Below, piece after piece: positions 42,682-51,676 of a DNA stretch of 64,000 nucleotides (position 1 is the stretch's first letter; every line of letters begins with the position of its first letter). The position numbers and the translations under genes are program-made. Origin of the DNA: Pseudomonas arcuscaelestis (GTDB taxonomy: Bacteria; Pseudomonadota; Gammaproteobacteria; Pseudomonadales; Pseudomonadaceae); assembly GCF_016881005.1 (NCBI RefSeq), contig NZ_JACOPV010000010.1, positions 1 through 64,000 on the forward strand. Reading direction: 5' to 3'. Below the pieces are notes generated by a model that saw nothing but the letters and a program-made list of their open reading frames with translations, had not been told where the DNA came from and made no database searches.

Positions 42682-44511
42682 ATGAATCACGAATTGCTCT
42701 GGGTACTTGGCCTACTGTTTACCAGCGTGGTCTTGTTCATCGCCAATCGACCACGCATGGATGTGGTCGCCCTGCTGGTGATCGTGGCGCTACCACTGAC
42801 CGGTATTCTCAGTGTTGAAGAAGCCCTGGCAGGGTTCAGTGACCCCAACGTGGTGTTGATTGCAGCGCTGTTCGTTATCGGTGAAGGCTTGGTGCGCACG
42901 GGCATTGCCTACCGGATTGGCGAGTGGATGGCCGATCGTGCCGGTAACAGCGAAGTGCGCCTGCTGGTGCTGTTGATGGTGTGTGTGGCGGGGCTGGGTT
43001 CGGTGATGAGTTCCACTGGCGTCGTGGCCATTTTCATTCCAGTGGTTTTGAGCATTGCCGCGCGGATGAAGGTATCGCCGAGCCGCCTGATGATGCCGTT
43101 GAGTTTTGCCGGTTTGATCAGTGGCATGCTCAGCCTCGTCGCCACCCCGCCCAACGTCGTGGTGCACAGTGAACTGGTACGCCATGGTGAGACTGGCTTC
43201 AGCTTTTTCAGTTTTACCCCATTTGGCCTGGTGATCCTCGTGCTGGGCATTGGCTATATGCTGCTGACCCGCCATTGGCTCAGCGGTGAAGTGCGCAAGG
43301 ACGGCAGCCCACAAACCCGTCGTACCCTGCTCGACCTGATCATCGATTACAAGCTGGCTGGCCGCGAGCGACGCCTGCGGGTGCGTCCGGATTCGCCCCT
43401 GATCGGCCACAGCTTGAGCGAATTGAAATTGCGCACCGTGCATGGCGCCAACGTTGTCGGCATCGAGCGCCAGCACAAATTCACCACCCGCGTGATCAGT
43501 CCCGATTCCAGCACCACCGTGCATGAGGGCGATGTGTTGTTGCTCGACCTGTTCGCCCCGCGTGACGATCTGCGCAGCCTGTGCCAGACCATGAAACTGG
43601 AACCGCTGCACTTCAAGGCGGCCTACTTCATCGATCAATCCCACGCGGTGGGCATGGCCGAAGTGGCTGTGGTGCCCGGCTCGCAACTGATTGGCAAAAG
43701 CGTGCTGGAGCTGAATTTTCGTAGCCGCTGGGACCTCAACGTGGTGGGTCTGCGGCGCGGCCAGACAGCGATTGAAGAACAACTGGTGGAAGAAAAGCTC
43801 AAGCTTGGCGACACCCTGTTGGTGATCGGCCCTTGGAAGTCTGTACGCCAACTGCAGGCACAACCTCGGGACTTCCTGGTATTGAGCTTGCCCGCCGAAG
43901 TCGACAACGTAGCCCCGGCATTGAACCAGGCACCTTATGCGCTGATTAGTCTGGCGGTGATGGTCGGTCTGATGATCAGCGGTGTGGTGCCCAACGTTAT
44001 CGCCGCTCTGATCGCTTGCCTGCTGATGGGCGCCGGCCGCTGTATCGACATGAACAGCGCTTACCGCGCGATCCACTGGCAGAGCCTGATATTGATCGTT
44101 GGTATGCTGCCCTTTGCTTTGGCATTGCAGAAAACCGGCGGTATTGCCATTGCAGTGGAGGTGTTGGTGCGCGTGCTGGGTGAAGCTGGGCCCTACATGA
44201 TTCTTGCCTGCCTGTTCGCCATTACCGCAATCATCGGTTTGTTCATTTCAAATACGGCAACAGCAGTACTGATGGCCCCGGTGGCTATCAGTACTGCTGA
44301 GCAGTTGGGCGCCTCGCCCTACCCCTTCGCGATGATCGTAGCCCTGGCGGCATCAGCTGCATTCATGACGCCAGTCTCGTCACCGGTAAACACGTTGGTC
44401 CTGGGCCCCGGACAGTATCGATTCGCCGACTTCGTTAAAGTCGGCGTACCCTTCACCTTGCTGGTGATGGTGGTCAGCGTATTTATGGTGCCGTGGATTT
44501 TTGCCCTGTGA
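42682..44511 (+). CDS. SLC13-family permease with two RCK-C domains
   Basis: A 609-residue membrane protein. Five or six N-terminal segments (LLWVLGLLFTSVVLFIANRP onward) and six C-terminal ones flank a soluble insert (about 210-410) containing two TrkA-C/RCK-C domains. These are recognisable by VRPDSPLIGHSLSELKLR and VVPGSQLIGKSVLELNFR. VATPPNVVVHSELV and NTATAVLMAPVAIS are the paired transporter signatures. Relatives carry sulfate, dicarboxylates or other anions. Its stop region overlaps the convergent lipoprotein gene by 29 bases. Confidence 0.9.
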   Translation: MNHELLWVLGLLFTSVVLFIANRPRMDVVALLVIVALPLTGILSVEEALAGFSDPNVVLIAALFVIGEGLVRTGIAYRIGEWMADRAGNSEVRLLVLLMVCVAGLGSVMSSTGVVAIFIPVVLSIAARMKVSPSRLMMPLSFAGLISGMLSLVATPPNVVVHSELVRHGETGFSFFSFTPFGLVILVLGIGYMLLTRHWLSGEVRKDGSPQTRRTLLDLIIDYKLAGRERRLRVRPDSPLIGHSLSELKLRTVHGANVVGIERQHKFTTRVISPDSSTTVHEGDVLLLDLFAPRDDLRSLCQTMKLEPLHFKAAYFIDQSHAVGMAEVAVVPGSQLIGKSVLELNFRSRWDLNVVGLRRGQTAIEEQLVEEKLKLGDTLLVIGPWKSVRQLQAQPRDFLVLSLPAEVDNVAPALNQAPYALISLAVMVGLMISGVVPNVIAALIACLLMGAGRCIDMNSAYRAIHWQSLILIVGMLPFALALQKTGGIAIAVEVLVRVLGEAGPYMILACLFAITAIIGLFISNTATAVLMAPVAISTAEQLGASPYPFAMIVALAASAAFMTPVSSPVNTLVLGPGQYRFADFVKVGVPFTLLVMVVSVFMVPWIFAL

Positions 44512-45190
44512 AGGCAGCGGCGTTTTGCTGTTTCAAGGTAACAGCAGCATTGCGCCAATCCTGGGCCCAGCCATCAAGCACCTGTTTGAGGTTTTCGGCG
44601 GTCATGACCTGATCGTCGTTTTCCAGCGGCAAGCCGGTGCCCTTGCGCACCACCTCGGCGACCACAGCACGGCTGCCGCCATCGAGGAAGGCCGCTTCGG
44701 TGGCGATTACGCTGTCCAGGTCGCGAACGCCAATGGCGCTGCTGACCCCCGCTGCGACCAGGGTGACAGGCAGGTACTCATAGAAGTGCAATGACTGGGT
44801 ATGCGCGCCCACCGAGGTAATGGCCGGCCGCACAATCAGGGTGTTGGGTCCTGGCAGTTCGACCAGGTTAAGCACCTTGCCCAGCTCACGCTTGAGCGCC
44901 GCATCGTAATAGGTGGTTATCGCTTTCAAGGTCGAATCGGGTATCCGCTCGCTGGCCTTGGGTTGTGGGTAGAACTGGCTTGGCGCGATATAGACCTCGG
45001 TGTAGCGTTCCATCTGCAATCTCGGGCTTACCCAACGCAGCACCGAATCGCCGGATGCCGTCTTCTGTTCGCTCAACTGGTCGTAATTGCGCAGAAAGCC
45101 GGAATACTCCTTGGGCGACACACGGGTCTGGCTACACCCGACCACCAGCATCGACAGGCACAACACCGGTGCAAACAGATGATTACGCAT
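44483..45190 (-). CDS. DUF3313 family lipoprotein
   Basis: A 235-residue lipoprotein: signal LFAPVLCLSMLVVGC with the lipid cysteine at 19. The DUF3313 body includes YSGFLRNYDQLSEQKT, MERYTEVYIAPSQFYPQP and DLDSVIATEAAFLDGGSRAV. It is probably anchored in the outer membrane; the function is unknown. Its start overlaps the preceding small gene by eight bases, suggesting an operon. Confidence 0.9.
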   Translation of the reverse strand: MRNHLFAPVLCLSMLVVGCSQTRVSPKEYSGFLRNYDQLSEQKTASGDSVLRWVSPRLQMERYTEVYIAPSQFYPQPKASERIPDSTLKAITTYYDAALKRELGKVLNLVELPGPNTLIVRPAITSVGAHTQSLHFYEYLPVTLVAAGVSSAIGVRDLDSVIATEAAFLDGGSRAVVAEVVRKGTGLPLENDDQVMTAENLKQVLDGWAQDWRNAAVTLKQQNAAAFTGQKSTAP

Positions 45191-45506
45191 GGCGAGGGCT
45201 CCCGGCCTGATGACGAACGGCCTTGGGCGCCGTGCCCGAGCGGTCGACGTGCAGTTGACCGTTGGCCATGATCCAGTGCACCAATTCGGTTAGAGACACC
45301 TTGTAGCTGTACTCCATCCACTGGCTGTTGGCTGGGCTGTAACGCTCGAAGTAGTGGCTCAGAATCATGTGCGTACCGTCACTGCCAAGGCCAAGGCGCG
45401 AGTCCTGGTAGCTGAGCAAGGCATTGCGCCACAGGTCCTGGGTGCGCAGGTCGAGGGTCAGGGATTGGCTGCAGTCGAGGCCGTCGATTGGAGGTTGTGC
45501 CGGCAT
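45183..45506 (-). CDS. Small protein of unknown function
   Basis: A 107-residue soluble protein (LDLRTQDLWRNALLSYQDSR, MILSHYFERYSPANSQW). I do not recognise the family. It overlaps the DUF3313 lipoprotein gene by eight bases and is first in the pair, so the two are probably co-expressed. The basic tail (APKAVRHQAGSPRHA) may be disordered. Confidence 0.65.
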   Translation of the reverse strand: MPAQPPIDGLDCSQSLTLDLRTQDLWRNALLSYQDSRLGLGSDGTHMILSHYFERYSPANSQWMEYSYKVSLTELVHWIMANGQLHVDRSGTAPKAVRHQAGSPRHA

Positions 45507-45670
45507 GGAAATTACCCTTGTTTTAGACTGCCGTCAGAATCGCCCAGGGCCTTTGCTGGCTGATGTCCGCTTTGTGTCGCGGCCGCAGCTTTATTGCATG
45601 TTTGAAATATATGACCAACACCGCAGAATGGTTTTAGATAGGCACTTTTTACGCCCCACTGGACCTTACC

Positions 45671-46381
45671 GTGAGCAGACTGCTGATCGTCGATGACGAT
45701 GTGGAAATTTGTGCCCTGCTGAAGAAGTTTTTTGTCATGCATGGCTACGAAGTCGACCTGGCCGCAAATGGCACGGCGATGTGGTCGGCGATCGAAAAGC
45801 AGCGTCCGGATACCATCATTCTCGATCTGATGCTGCCTGGCGAAAGCGGCCTGAACCTGTGCCAGAAGTTGCGTACCAGCACCGGCATTCCCATCATCAT
45901 GCTCACCGCCATGGATGAGTTGAGCGATCGTATTGTCGGCCTGGAACTGGGCGCCGATGACTATGTGGGCAAGCCGTTCGACGCCCGCGAGCTATTGGCC
46001 CGATTGCGCGCGGTGCAACGTCGAGCCGGCGAACAGTTGCGCGCCCAGAGCGAAGAAACCCGCCCGCTGATCCGCTTCGACGACTGGCAATTGGATGTCA
46101 CCCGCCGGGAACTGCGCACCCCGCAAGGGGTAATGGTGCCGCTGTCGGCCGGAGAGTTCGATTTGCTTCTGGTCTTTCTTGAACACCCGCAGCGCATTCT
46201 CACCCGCGAGCAGTTGATCGACCTGGCCCGCGGCCAAGGCCATGAAGCCTACGACCGCAGCATCGACGTGCAGGTCAGCCGTTTGCGCCGCAAGATTGAA
46301 CCCGACAGCAAACGCCCGGCATTGATTCGCACGGTACGTAATGGCGGCTATCTGTTCGATGCCAAGGTCAGCCGCTCATGA
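45671..46381 (+). CDS. OmpR-family response regulator
   Basis: The 236-residue protein starts at GTG. The receiver domain has acidic pocket VDDD (8-10) and phosphoacceptor D52 (IILDLMLPG), with K in VGKPFD near 101. The C-terminal winged helix (about 130-233) carries LSAGEFDLLLVFLEHPQRI and RSIDVQVSRLRRKIEPD. It overlaps its kinase gene by four bases and is OmpR/RstA-like. The signal is unknown. Confidence 0.93.
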   Translation: MSRLLIVDDDVEICALLKKFFVMHGYEVDLAANGTAMWSAIEKQRPDTIILDLMLPGESGLNLCQKLRTSTGIPIIMLTAMDELSDRIVGLELGADDYVGKPFDARELLARLRAVQRRAGEQLRAQSEETRPLIRFDDWQLDVTRRELRTPQGVMVPLSAGEFDLLLVFLEHPQRILTREQLIDLARGQGHEAYDRSIDVQVSRLRRKIEPDSKRPALIRTVRNGGYLFDAKVSRS

Positions 46382-47718
46382 TCCGCCTGGGCCTGCACCA
46401 CGATGGCATCAGCCGCCGCATCGCCTTGACCATCATTGCCGCGATGTTGATCTCGGTGGCGCTGAACATTCTGTTCGTGCAACTGGCCGGGGTTTGGGCG
46501 CGACCGCCATTGAGCCAGACCGGGCTGATCGAACAGATTGCCGTGACCAGTCGTGTGCTCGACGCCGCACCCGCCGAGCAACGCGAACAGCTGGCCAGCA
46601 CCGCCAGCAATCCGCTGCTGCAGGTGCAGTGGAGCCGACAGCGTGAGGCCCTGGCGCTGCCGGGTAACGGTGAGCTGATCGACCTGGCAACCGTGCCGGA
46701 ACTGCAAAAATTACTGGCCAACCCTCCCCGCCGGGTTGAAGGTTTTCAACCCGGCGACTGGCCCGATAACGATCCCGACGCCCACTACAAGCTGGTGATG
46801 CAATTGGCCGACGGCAGTTGGCTGGCATTTACCCCACCCCACCGTAGCTGGGGCCTCAGTTCAGGCATGCGCTTTACCATCATCGGTATCCTCGCGCTGA
46901 TCGCAGCGTTAATGGTGGCCTGGGTTGCCACCCGTCAGCTGGCCGGTCCCCTGCAGCGTTTCGCCCGCGCCGCGCAGCGTTTTGGCAGTGACCTGCGGGC
47001 ACCACCGATCCGCCTCGAAGGCCCGCATGAATTGCGCCAGGCAATCACTGCCTTCAACACCATGCAGGCACAGATCCAGCACTTCATTGCCGAGCGCACG
47101 CAAATGCTCGCCGCCATTTCCCATGACCTGCGCGCCCCGCTGACACGCATGCGCCTGCGTGGCGAGTTCATCGAAGACGCCGAGCAGCAACGCAAGCTGT
47201 TCCGGGATGTGGATGAAATGCAAAGCATGATCAATGCAGCGTTGGGCTTTTTTCGCGACGAAACCCACCTGGAAACCACCACGCCTTTCGACTTGGCCGA
47301 ACTGCTGCAAACGCTGGTAGACGACTACCGCGACCAACAGATTGGCATCGACTTCCAGGGCCCGACCAACTTGGTTTATGTTGGCCGGCCGCTGGGCTTG
47401 AAACGTGCGGTGACAAACCTCCTGGAAAACGCGATCAAGTATGCGCAGCCACCTTCCATCCGCTTGAGCAGCAGCGCACATAGCCTGTTCATCGATATCA
47501 ATGACCATGGTCCGGGAATTCCCCAGGAAGCGCTGGAATTGGTGTTCGTACCGTTCTTTCGTCTTGAAAGCTCCCGCAACCGCAACACAGGCGGCGTCGG
47601 GCTGGGACTGCCCTCGGCACGCACGGCGGTCCGCGAACAAGGTGGCGAACTGACCCTGAGCAATCAAACGGGTGGCGGCCTGATGGCACGTATCGAATTG
47701 CCGCGAATCAACGACTAA
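46378..47718 (+). CDS. Sensor histidine kinase (EnvZ/RstB-like)
   Basis: A 446-residue kinase. It has a first membrane segment (IALTIIAAMLISVALNILFV), a periplasmic loop of about 120 residues, a second segment near 160 (FTIIGILALIAALMVAWVAT), a HAMP region, phosphoacceptor H249 (SHDLRAPLTRMR), an N-box (NLLENAIKYA) and G-boxes (DHGPGIP, GVGLGLPSAR). The start overlaps the regulator stop. The loop shows no recognised ligand domain. Confidence 0.93.
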   Translation: MIRLGLHHDGISRRIALTIIAAMLISVALNILFVQLAGVWARPPLSQTGLIEQIAVTSRVLDAAPAEQREQLASTASNPLLQVQWSRQREALALPGNGELIDLATVPELQKLLANPPRRVEGFQPGDWPDNDPDAHYKLVMQLADGSWLAFTPPHRSWGLSSGMRFTIIGILALIAALMVAWVATRQLAGPLQRFARAAQRFGSDLRAPPIRLEGPHELRQAITAFNTMQAQIQHFIAERTQMLAAISHDLRAPLTRMRLRGEFIEDAEQQRKLFRDVDEMQSMINAALGFFRDETHLETTTPFDLAELLQTLVDDYRDQQIGIDFQGPTNLVYVGRPLGLKRAVTNLLENAIKYAQPPSIRLSSSAHSLFIDINDHGPGIPQEALELVFVPFFRLESSRNRNTGGVGLGLPSARTAVREQGGELTLSNQTGGGLMARIELPRIND

Positions 47719-47960
47719 CCGCCATCGGTATCGATGTCGGCATCACGATTGGGCTTGTCTTCGGGCTCCGACTTGAAGTTGGGGCTGTAATCGTTATCAC
47801 GCGCCTCGGGATCATGCTTGGGTTTGTGCGGCGCTTTTGCCGGGCCTGTCGGATCGACTTGCGGGTCTGCAAGATCCGGCGAATCAGGATCAAAGCCCAG
47901 GTCAGGCGGGTTGGTCGCATGCTCGGAGGAGTGAGGGCCGGTGCGGGTGTTGTTACTCAT
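47715..47960 (-). CDS. Small acidic disordered protein
   Basis: An 81-residue protein with an excellent AGGAGG site 7 bases before the ATG, so it is probably real. The composition is Asp/Pro/Lys-rich without hydrophobic core (FDPDSPDLADPQVDP, DKPNRDADIDTDGG), so it should be intrinsically disordered. Its stop overlaps the kinase stop tail-to-tail. Function unknown. Confidence 0.65.
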   Translation of the reverse strand: MSNNTRTGPHSSEHATNPPDLGFDPDSPDLADPQVDPTGPAKAPHKPKHDPEARDNDYSPNFKSEPEDKPNRDADIDTDGG

Positions 47961-48115
47961 GTAATGCCTCCTTCGTGGCCGCTCCGTTGTTGGAAGGCCT
48001 ATTGCTGTGAGGGCAGCATTTGCTGAGGGTTCCGGTTTACTGATCGGTGGAGGCGTTAACCCTGGCTTAATTGCGTGGCCTTATCTTCAAGGCTCTTCCC
48101 TTCAGAACGACGTTT

Positions 48116-48142
48116 GGCTCACCTTGTGTGAGCCTTTTTTTT
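48116..48142 (+). terminator. Free-standing strong terminator
   Basis: GGCTCAC-CTTGT-GTGAGCC followed by eight T is an ideal Rho-independent terminator on the plus strand. No plus-strand gene ends nearby: the kinase stop is 400 bases back with a minus-strand gene between. It may end a small RNA or attenuate the lipoprotein gene at 48217. Confidence 0.85.
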
Positions 48143-48216
48143 GCGCGCAAACTAAAAACCGAAATGATGGTCTGAGCCTGTACCCTCTTTACCGCTGTGC
48201 GGATCAAGGAACCACA

Positions 48217-48465
48217 GTGCTGAAATTTTTCACCCGATTTGCCGTCATTACTACCGTACTGGCCAGCTCTGGCTGCTACTACCATGATTACGACCGCGAC
48301 GATCATCGCCGGGACCGCGACCACCGCTATTCTCGCGACTGGGATGGCGACCGCGATGACCGCGACCATCGCAAGTACAACAAGCGCTATCGCGACGACG
48401 ACCGTTATCGATACTACGACAACGACCGCCGCCGCGACCGGGATGACGACGACGATGACGATTAA
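48217..48465 (+). CDS. Small Asp/Arg/Tyr-rich lipoprotein
   Basis: The GTG at 48217 with AAGGA six bases ahead gives 82 residues. LKFFTRFAVITTVLASSGC is a lipoprotein signal with the cysteine at 20. The mature part is a low-complexity run of Asp, Arg, His and Tyr (DRDDHRRDRDHRYSRD) ending in seven aspartates. Such chains bind cations or bridge the envelope; no family is recognised. Much of the longer upstream frame is not coding. Confidence 0.7.
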   Translation: MLKFFTRFAVITTVLASSGCYYHDYDRDDHRRDRDHRYSRDWDGDRDDRDHRKYNKRYRDDDRYRYYDNDRRRDRDDDDDDD

Positions 48466-48470
48466 CGCAG

Positions 48471-50699
48471 TCAGATTTCCCAGATCACGTTGACTGCTGC
48501 ATAACGCCCTGGCTGGGTCAAACGGCCAAGACTGGTAGAGTCTTGGTCGCGACCCTGAACGTCACCCCAGTTCCAGTATTGCTTGTCGGTTACGTTGAAC
48601 AGGCCGCCGTTGATCGACACCTGTTCAGTCACTTGCCACCAGGCATTGAGGTCGAGTACGCCGTAACCTGGGGTTTCGAACTGGCGATCTATCAGCAGTT
48701 CAGCATCGCCAGTGTGGTCCACGCGGTCCTTGGACTTGACCAGGGTCCAGGTCAACTGGCCACCGTAGATACCGCTCGGGGCATCGTAGCCCAGGCCAAT
48801 AACAGCCTTGAGCGGATCGACACTGTTGAGCGCCTGACCGCTTTCCTCATCCTTGCCGCGAGCATAGGCAATCGAACCCAGGGCACGCGTACCCGCGGGC
48901 ATGAATGCATCGAGCTTGATATCCCCTTTGGCTTCGGCACCGCGAATGGTGACCTTGCCCAGGTTGCGTGGCTGGAAGGTCAACAGACCGGTGCCATTGG
49001 GATCCGGTACGGTGTCGGTGGCGATAAAGTCTTTGTACTTGTTGTAGAACAGCGCCACACCGAAGCTGCCCAGGTCATAGCGCCCGCGCAGGCCAAATTC
49101 ATAGCTGTCGCTGGTTTCCGGCTTGAGGTCCGGGTTGCCGATTTGCTGATAACCGAACTGCGGGTTGCTGAACTCACCGTACATGTTCACCGGGCTTGGC
49201 GCACGAAAGCCGGCGGCGTACTGACCATAGACGCTTTCATGCTCGGTCAGCTGATAGGTAACCGCGAACTTTGGCGAGATATGGTCATCGGTAATACGCG
49301 ATGGATCGGTTTCGGCCGGCAGCCCGTTGAGGAACTCATCGGTGACGTGCGGGGTCTGGCGGTAGTAGTCGTAACGCAGGCCTGGCAGCAAGGTCCAGCG
49401 ACCTATCTCGATGCTGTCCTGCACGAACAGACCCAGGGATTCACTGGTCGGATCCGGGAAGTCGCTGACCGGGAAGTTCTCGGTGGCCGGTACCGTAGCG
49501 CCGGTGTCGAGGCGCACTTCGCTGCCTTTGCGCAGGTTGCTGGCCTCGATACGTTTGAGCTCGGCCCCGTAAATCATGTGGTGACGGGTATCACCCATCG
49601 CGAACTGTTTGTCTGCCTGGGTGTTCAGGCTCCACAGGCGCTCATGGTAGTGCGAGTCACGCGAACGTACCCGATCAACCCCGGTAGCGGTCCGGCGTTG
49701 CTGCAGGGTTTTCTGCTGGTTGAAGCTTTCCTGGTAGTTGAGCTGCCATTTCAACTGGTCTGCCAGCAGGCTGTTCAGGCTCAGGGTGTGCTCAAGGCTG
49801 TAGCGGTCACGATCGATGCTGTCCTTCGATTGCGAACCGAGGATAGCCGGGCTGGTAAAGGTTGCCCGTGAGGTGATGTCGCTGAGCAGGTTGCTGTTGG
49901 CGTCGTCCTGATAACGCTCGTAGGTGAACTGCAGGCGATCGCCGTCAGCATAGTCCCAGCCCAGTTTTGCCAGCAGGTTTTCGGTGGTGTAATCAAGCGG
50001 GTTGGCTTCTTCTCGCGAGCTGCCAACACCGCCGTTGCCGCCCCAGGTGTCGGTGGACTGGCCGTCGCGGCGACCCAAGTGCAGCAAGCCGTCTACCGTG
50101 CCGGTACGCCCGGCGAAGGTGGCGCTGCGCTGCCAGCTGTCATCACTGCCGTCGTAGCCGGTCTTGAATCGGGCGTAGGAGTCATCACCCGCTTCCAGGT
50201 AGTCAGCAGCATCCTTGGTCAGGAAGCTGACCGCACCACCAATGGCATCGCTGCCGTACAGGGAAGACGCCGGACCACGAATGATTTCTACCTGTTTGAT
50301 GGTGTCGAGATCGACGTAGTTACTGCGCACGTCCTGGAACGGGCTGAAGAAGTTGCTTTGCGGTACCCGAACACCATCGACCTGGGTGAGCACGCGGTTG
50401 CCATCGATACCGCGGATATTGGCCCCCGACAGACCGAAGCGACTACCGGTACCACTCACCGAAACGCCCGGCTCGTAGCGCACCAGATCCTTGAGGTTCT
50501 TGTCGTTGTGCTGATCGATTTCACGCTCGTCGTGCACCGACACCGTACTGGGCACCTGCAGCAATGTTTGCTCGGTGCGCGTGGCGGTCACGCTGACTGT
50601 ATCGAATTGAGTAACCGGCTCGGCAGCCAGGGCCAGCGATGGCGATAGCAGCAGCAAGGCAAGCCAGGAACGCTGGGGAAATGGCGGACGGATCGACAT
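48471..50699 (-). CDS. phuR: TonB-dependent heme receptor
   Basis: The ATG at 50699, with AGGAG nine bases before, gives 742 residues with a signal peptide (ending LALA). The plug domain contains QVEIIRGPASSLYGSDAIGG. The barrel carries the heme-receptor FRAP box (GFRAPSPVNMYGEF) and NPDL box (IGNPDLKPETSDSYE), and ends in NVIWEI. It takes heme or hemoglobin-bound heme across the outer membrane. The transport and cytoplasmic genes are divergent, as in the Pseudomonas phu locus, with a Fur box between. Confidence 0.92.
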   Translation of the reverse strand: MSIRPPFPQRSWLALLLLSPSLALAAEPVTQFDTVSVTATRTEQTLLQVPSTVSVHDEREIDQHNDKNLKDLVRYEPGVSVSGTGSRFGLSGANIRGIDGNRVLTQVDGVRVPQSNFFSPFQDVRSNYVDLDTIKQVEIIRGPASSLYGSDAIGGAVSFLTKDAADYLEAGDDSYARFKTGYDGSDDSWQRSATFAGRTGTVDGLLHLGRRDGQSTDTWGGNGGVGSSREEANPLDYTTENLLAKLGWDYADGDRLQFTYERYQDDANSNLLSDITSRATFTSPAILGSQSKDSIDRDRYSLEHTLSLNSLLADQLKWQLNYQESFNQQKTLQQRRTATGVDRVRSRDSHYHERLWSLNTQADKQFAMGDTRHHMIYGAELKRIEASNLRKGSEVRLDTGATVPATENFPVSDFPDPTSESLGLFVQDSIEIGRWTLLPGLRYDYYRQTPHVTDEFLNGLPAETDPSRITDDHISPKFAVTYQLTEHESVYGQYAAGFRAPSPVNMYGEFSNPQFGYQQIGNPDLKPETSDSYEFGLRGRYDLGSFGVALFYNKYKDFIATDTVPDPNGTGLLTFQPRNLGKVTIRGAEAKGDIKLDAFMPAGTRALGSIAYARGKDEESGQALNSVDPLKAVIGLGYDAPSGIYGGQLTWTLVKSKDRVDHTGDAELLIDRQFETPGYGVLDLNAWWQVTEQVSINGGLFNVTDKQYWNWGDVQGRDQDSTSLGRLTQPGRYAAVNVIWEI

Positions 50700-50880
50700 C
50701 TGACTGGACTCCTGAACATCAGCCACGATCACGCGCTGGCGGCCTCAAGGCGCCCTGCACGAGCCGCTGCAGCTGACTGGCATATGTTTTGTTATGAGCC
50801 CGGCGATGACCACATTCTGTGCATGGCTACTCACCGAGTGGTTGTTTTGGCAGCGGCGGCGAAGATAACCAGCTTGACTT

Positions 50881-50899
50881 GTAAATGCAAATTATTACC
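50881..50899. promoter_or_regulatory. Fur box in the phuR-tonB divergent region
   Basis: GTAAATGCAAATTATTACC matches 13 of 19 Fur-consensus positions. It lies 33 bases before the tonB start and about 180 before phuR, where Fur could repress both under iron-replete conditions. Confidence 0.6.
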
Positions 50900-50931
50900 A
50901 TGTGCATTCAATCTTATAAGAACGATCGTGC

Positions 50932-51660
50932 ATGAAGCGCCTTGCGAGCTACCTGATGTTGTCCATAGCGCTGCACGCGGGCGTAGGTTGGCTGCTGCAT
51001 GCGTTTCGGGTTAAACCCCAGGCACTGGCCTGGCAAGTACCCATCACGATTCAACTGGTGAGCCTCGCTCAGGCGGCCCCGCCCCTGGCAACAGAGCCTG
51101 TACGCCCGGCATCGCAGCCAGTCGCAACCTCTGCGCTAGCGGAGCCCGCAGTGAAACCTGCGGCAAAAGCCACTCCGCCCAAGGCGGTGACGCCCCATTC
51201 ACAGCCTGCAATTGTCAAATCGGTGCCACCAGCACGCTCCAAACCCCTTGGCGAGCCACGCCCGGCCCGTTCAGAGAGCGCACCTGCGCCGCCGCCATCG
51301 CGTCCAACTGCCATAGGCAAGAGTGCCCCTGCACCTGCCAGCACGGTGGCGAGCCCAGCGCCGCTGGCTCCGGTTGTCAGCCTGCGTCCCAGTTTTGTCA
51401 GCCCGCCACCGCCACCGCGCTACCCGTCGCAAGCCCGACGCCGCAACCAGCAAGGGATTGTGCGCGTCGAGGTGAGCCTCGATGAGCGCGGCAACCAGCT
51501 CAAGCTCACCCTGGTGCGTTCATCAGGCATTGAAAGCCTTGATCAGGCTGCACTTGAAGCCGTAACCAAATGGCGCTTCCGCCCAGAAGTTGTTGATGGC
51601 CGGACCGTGCCCAGCCGCGTCGAAATACCAATAGAATTCGCCCTGACGGCGAATCGATGA
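50932..51660 (+). CDS. TonB-family energy transducer
   Basis: The 242-residue protein has a single N-terminal membrane anchor (YLMLSIALHAGVGWLLHAF), a long Pro/Ala/Lys-rich periplasmic stretch (about 45-155) and a C-terminal TonB domain. In the latter, YPSQARRRNQQGIVRVEVSL and KWRFRPEVVDG are conserved. It links the proton gradient (through ExbB-ExbD, encoded elsewhere) to outer-membrane receptors. Its place ahead of phuS suggests it is dedicated to PhuR. Confidence 0.92.
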   Translation: MKRLASYLMLSIALHAGVGWLLHAFRVKPQALAWQVPITIQLVSLAQAAPPLATEPVRPASQPVATSALAEPAVKPAAKATPPKAVTPHSQPAIVKSVPPARSKPLGEPRPARSESAPAPPPSRPTAIGKSAPAPASTVASPAPLAPVVSLRPSFVSPPPPPRYPSQARRRNQQGIVRVEVSLDERGNQLKLTLVRSSGIESLDQAALEAVTKWRFRPEVVDGRTVPSRVEIPIEFALTANR

Positions 51661-51676
51661 CCCTGAGGAGTTAACC

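Noticed and set aside
48007..48216. N-terminal extension of the Asp-rich lipoprotein
   Set aside because: The extension crosses a strong terminator; the GTG at 48217 has a ribosome site and gives a proper lipoprotein signal.
50784..51014. 76-codon plus-strand frame across the Fur box and tonB start
   Set aside because: It overlaps tonB in another frame and has no coding features.
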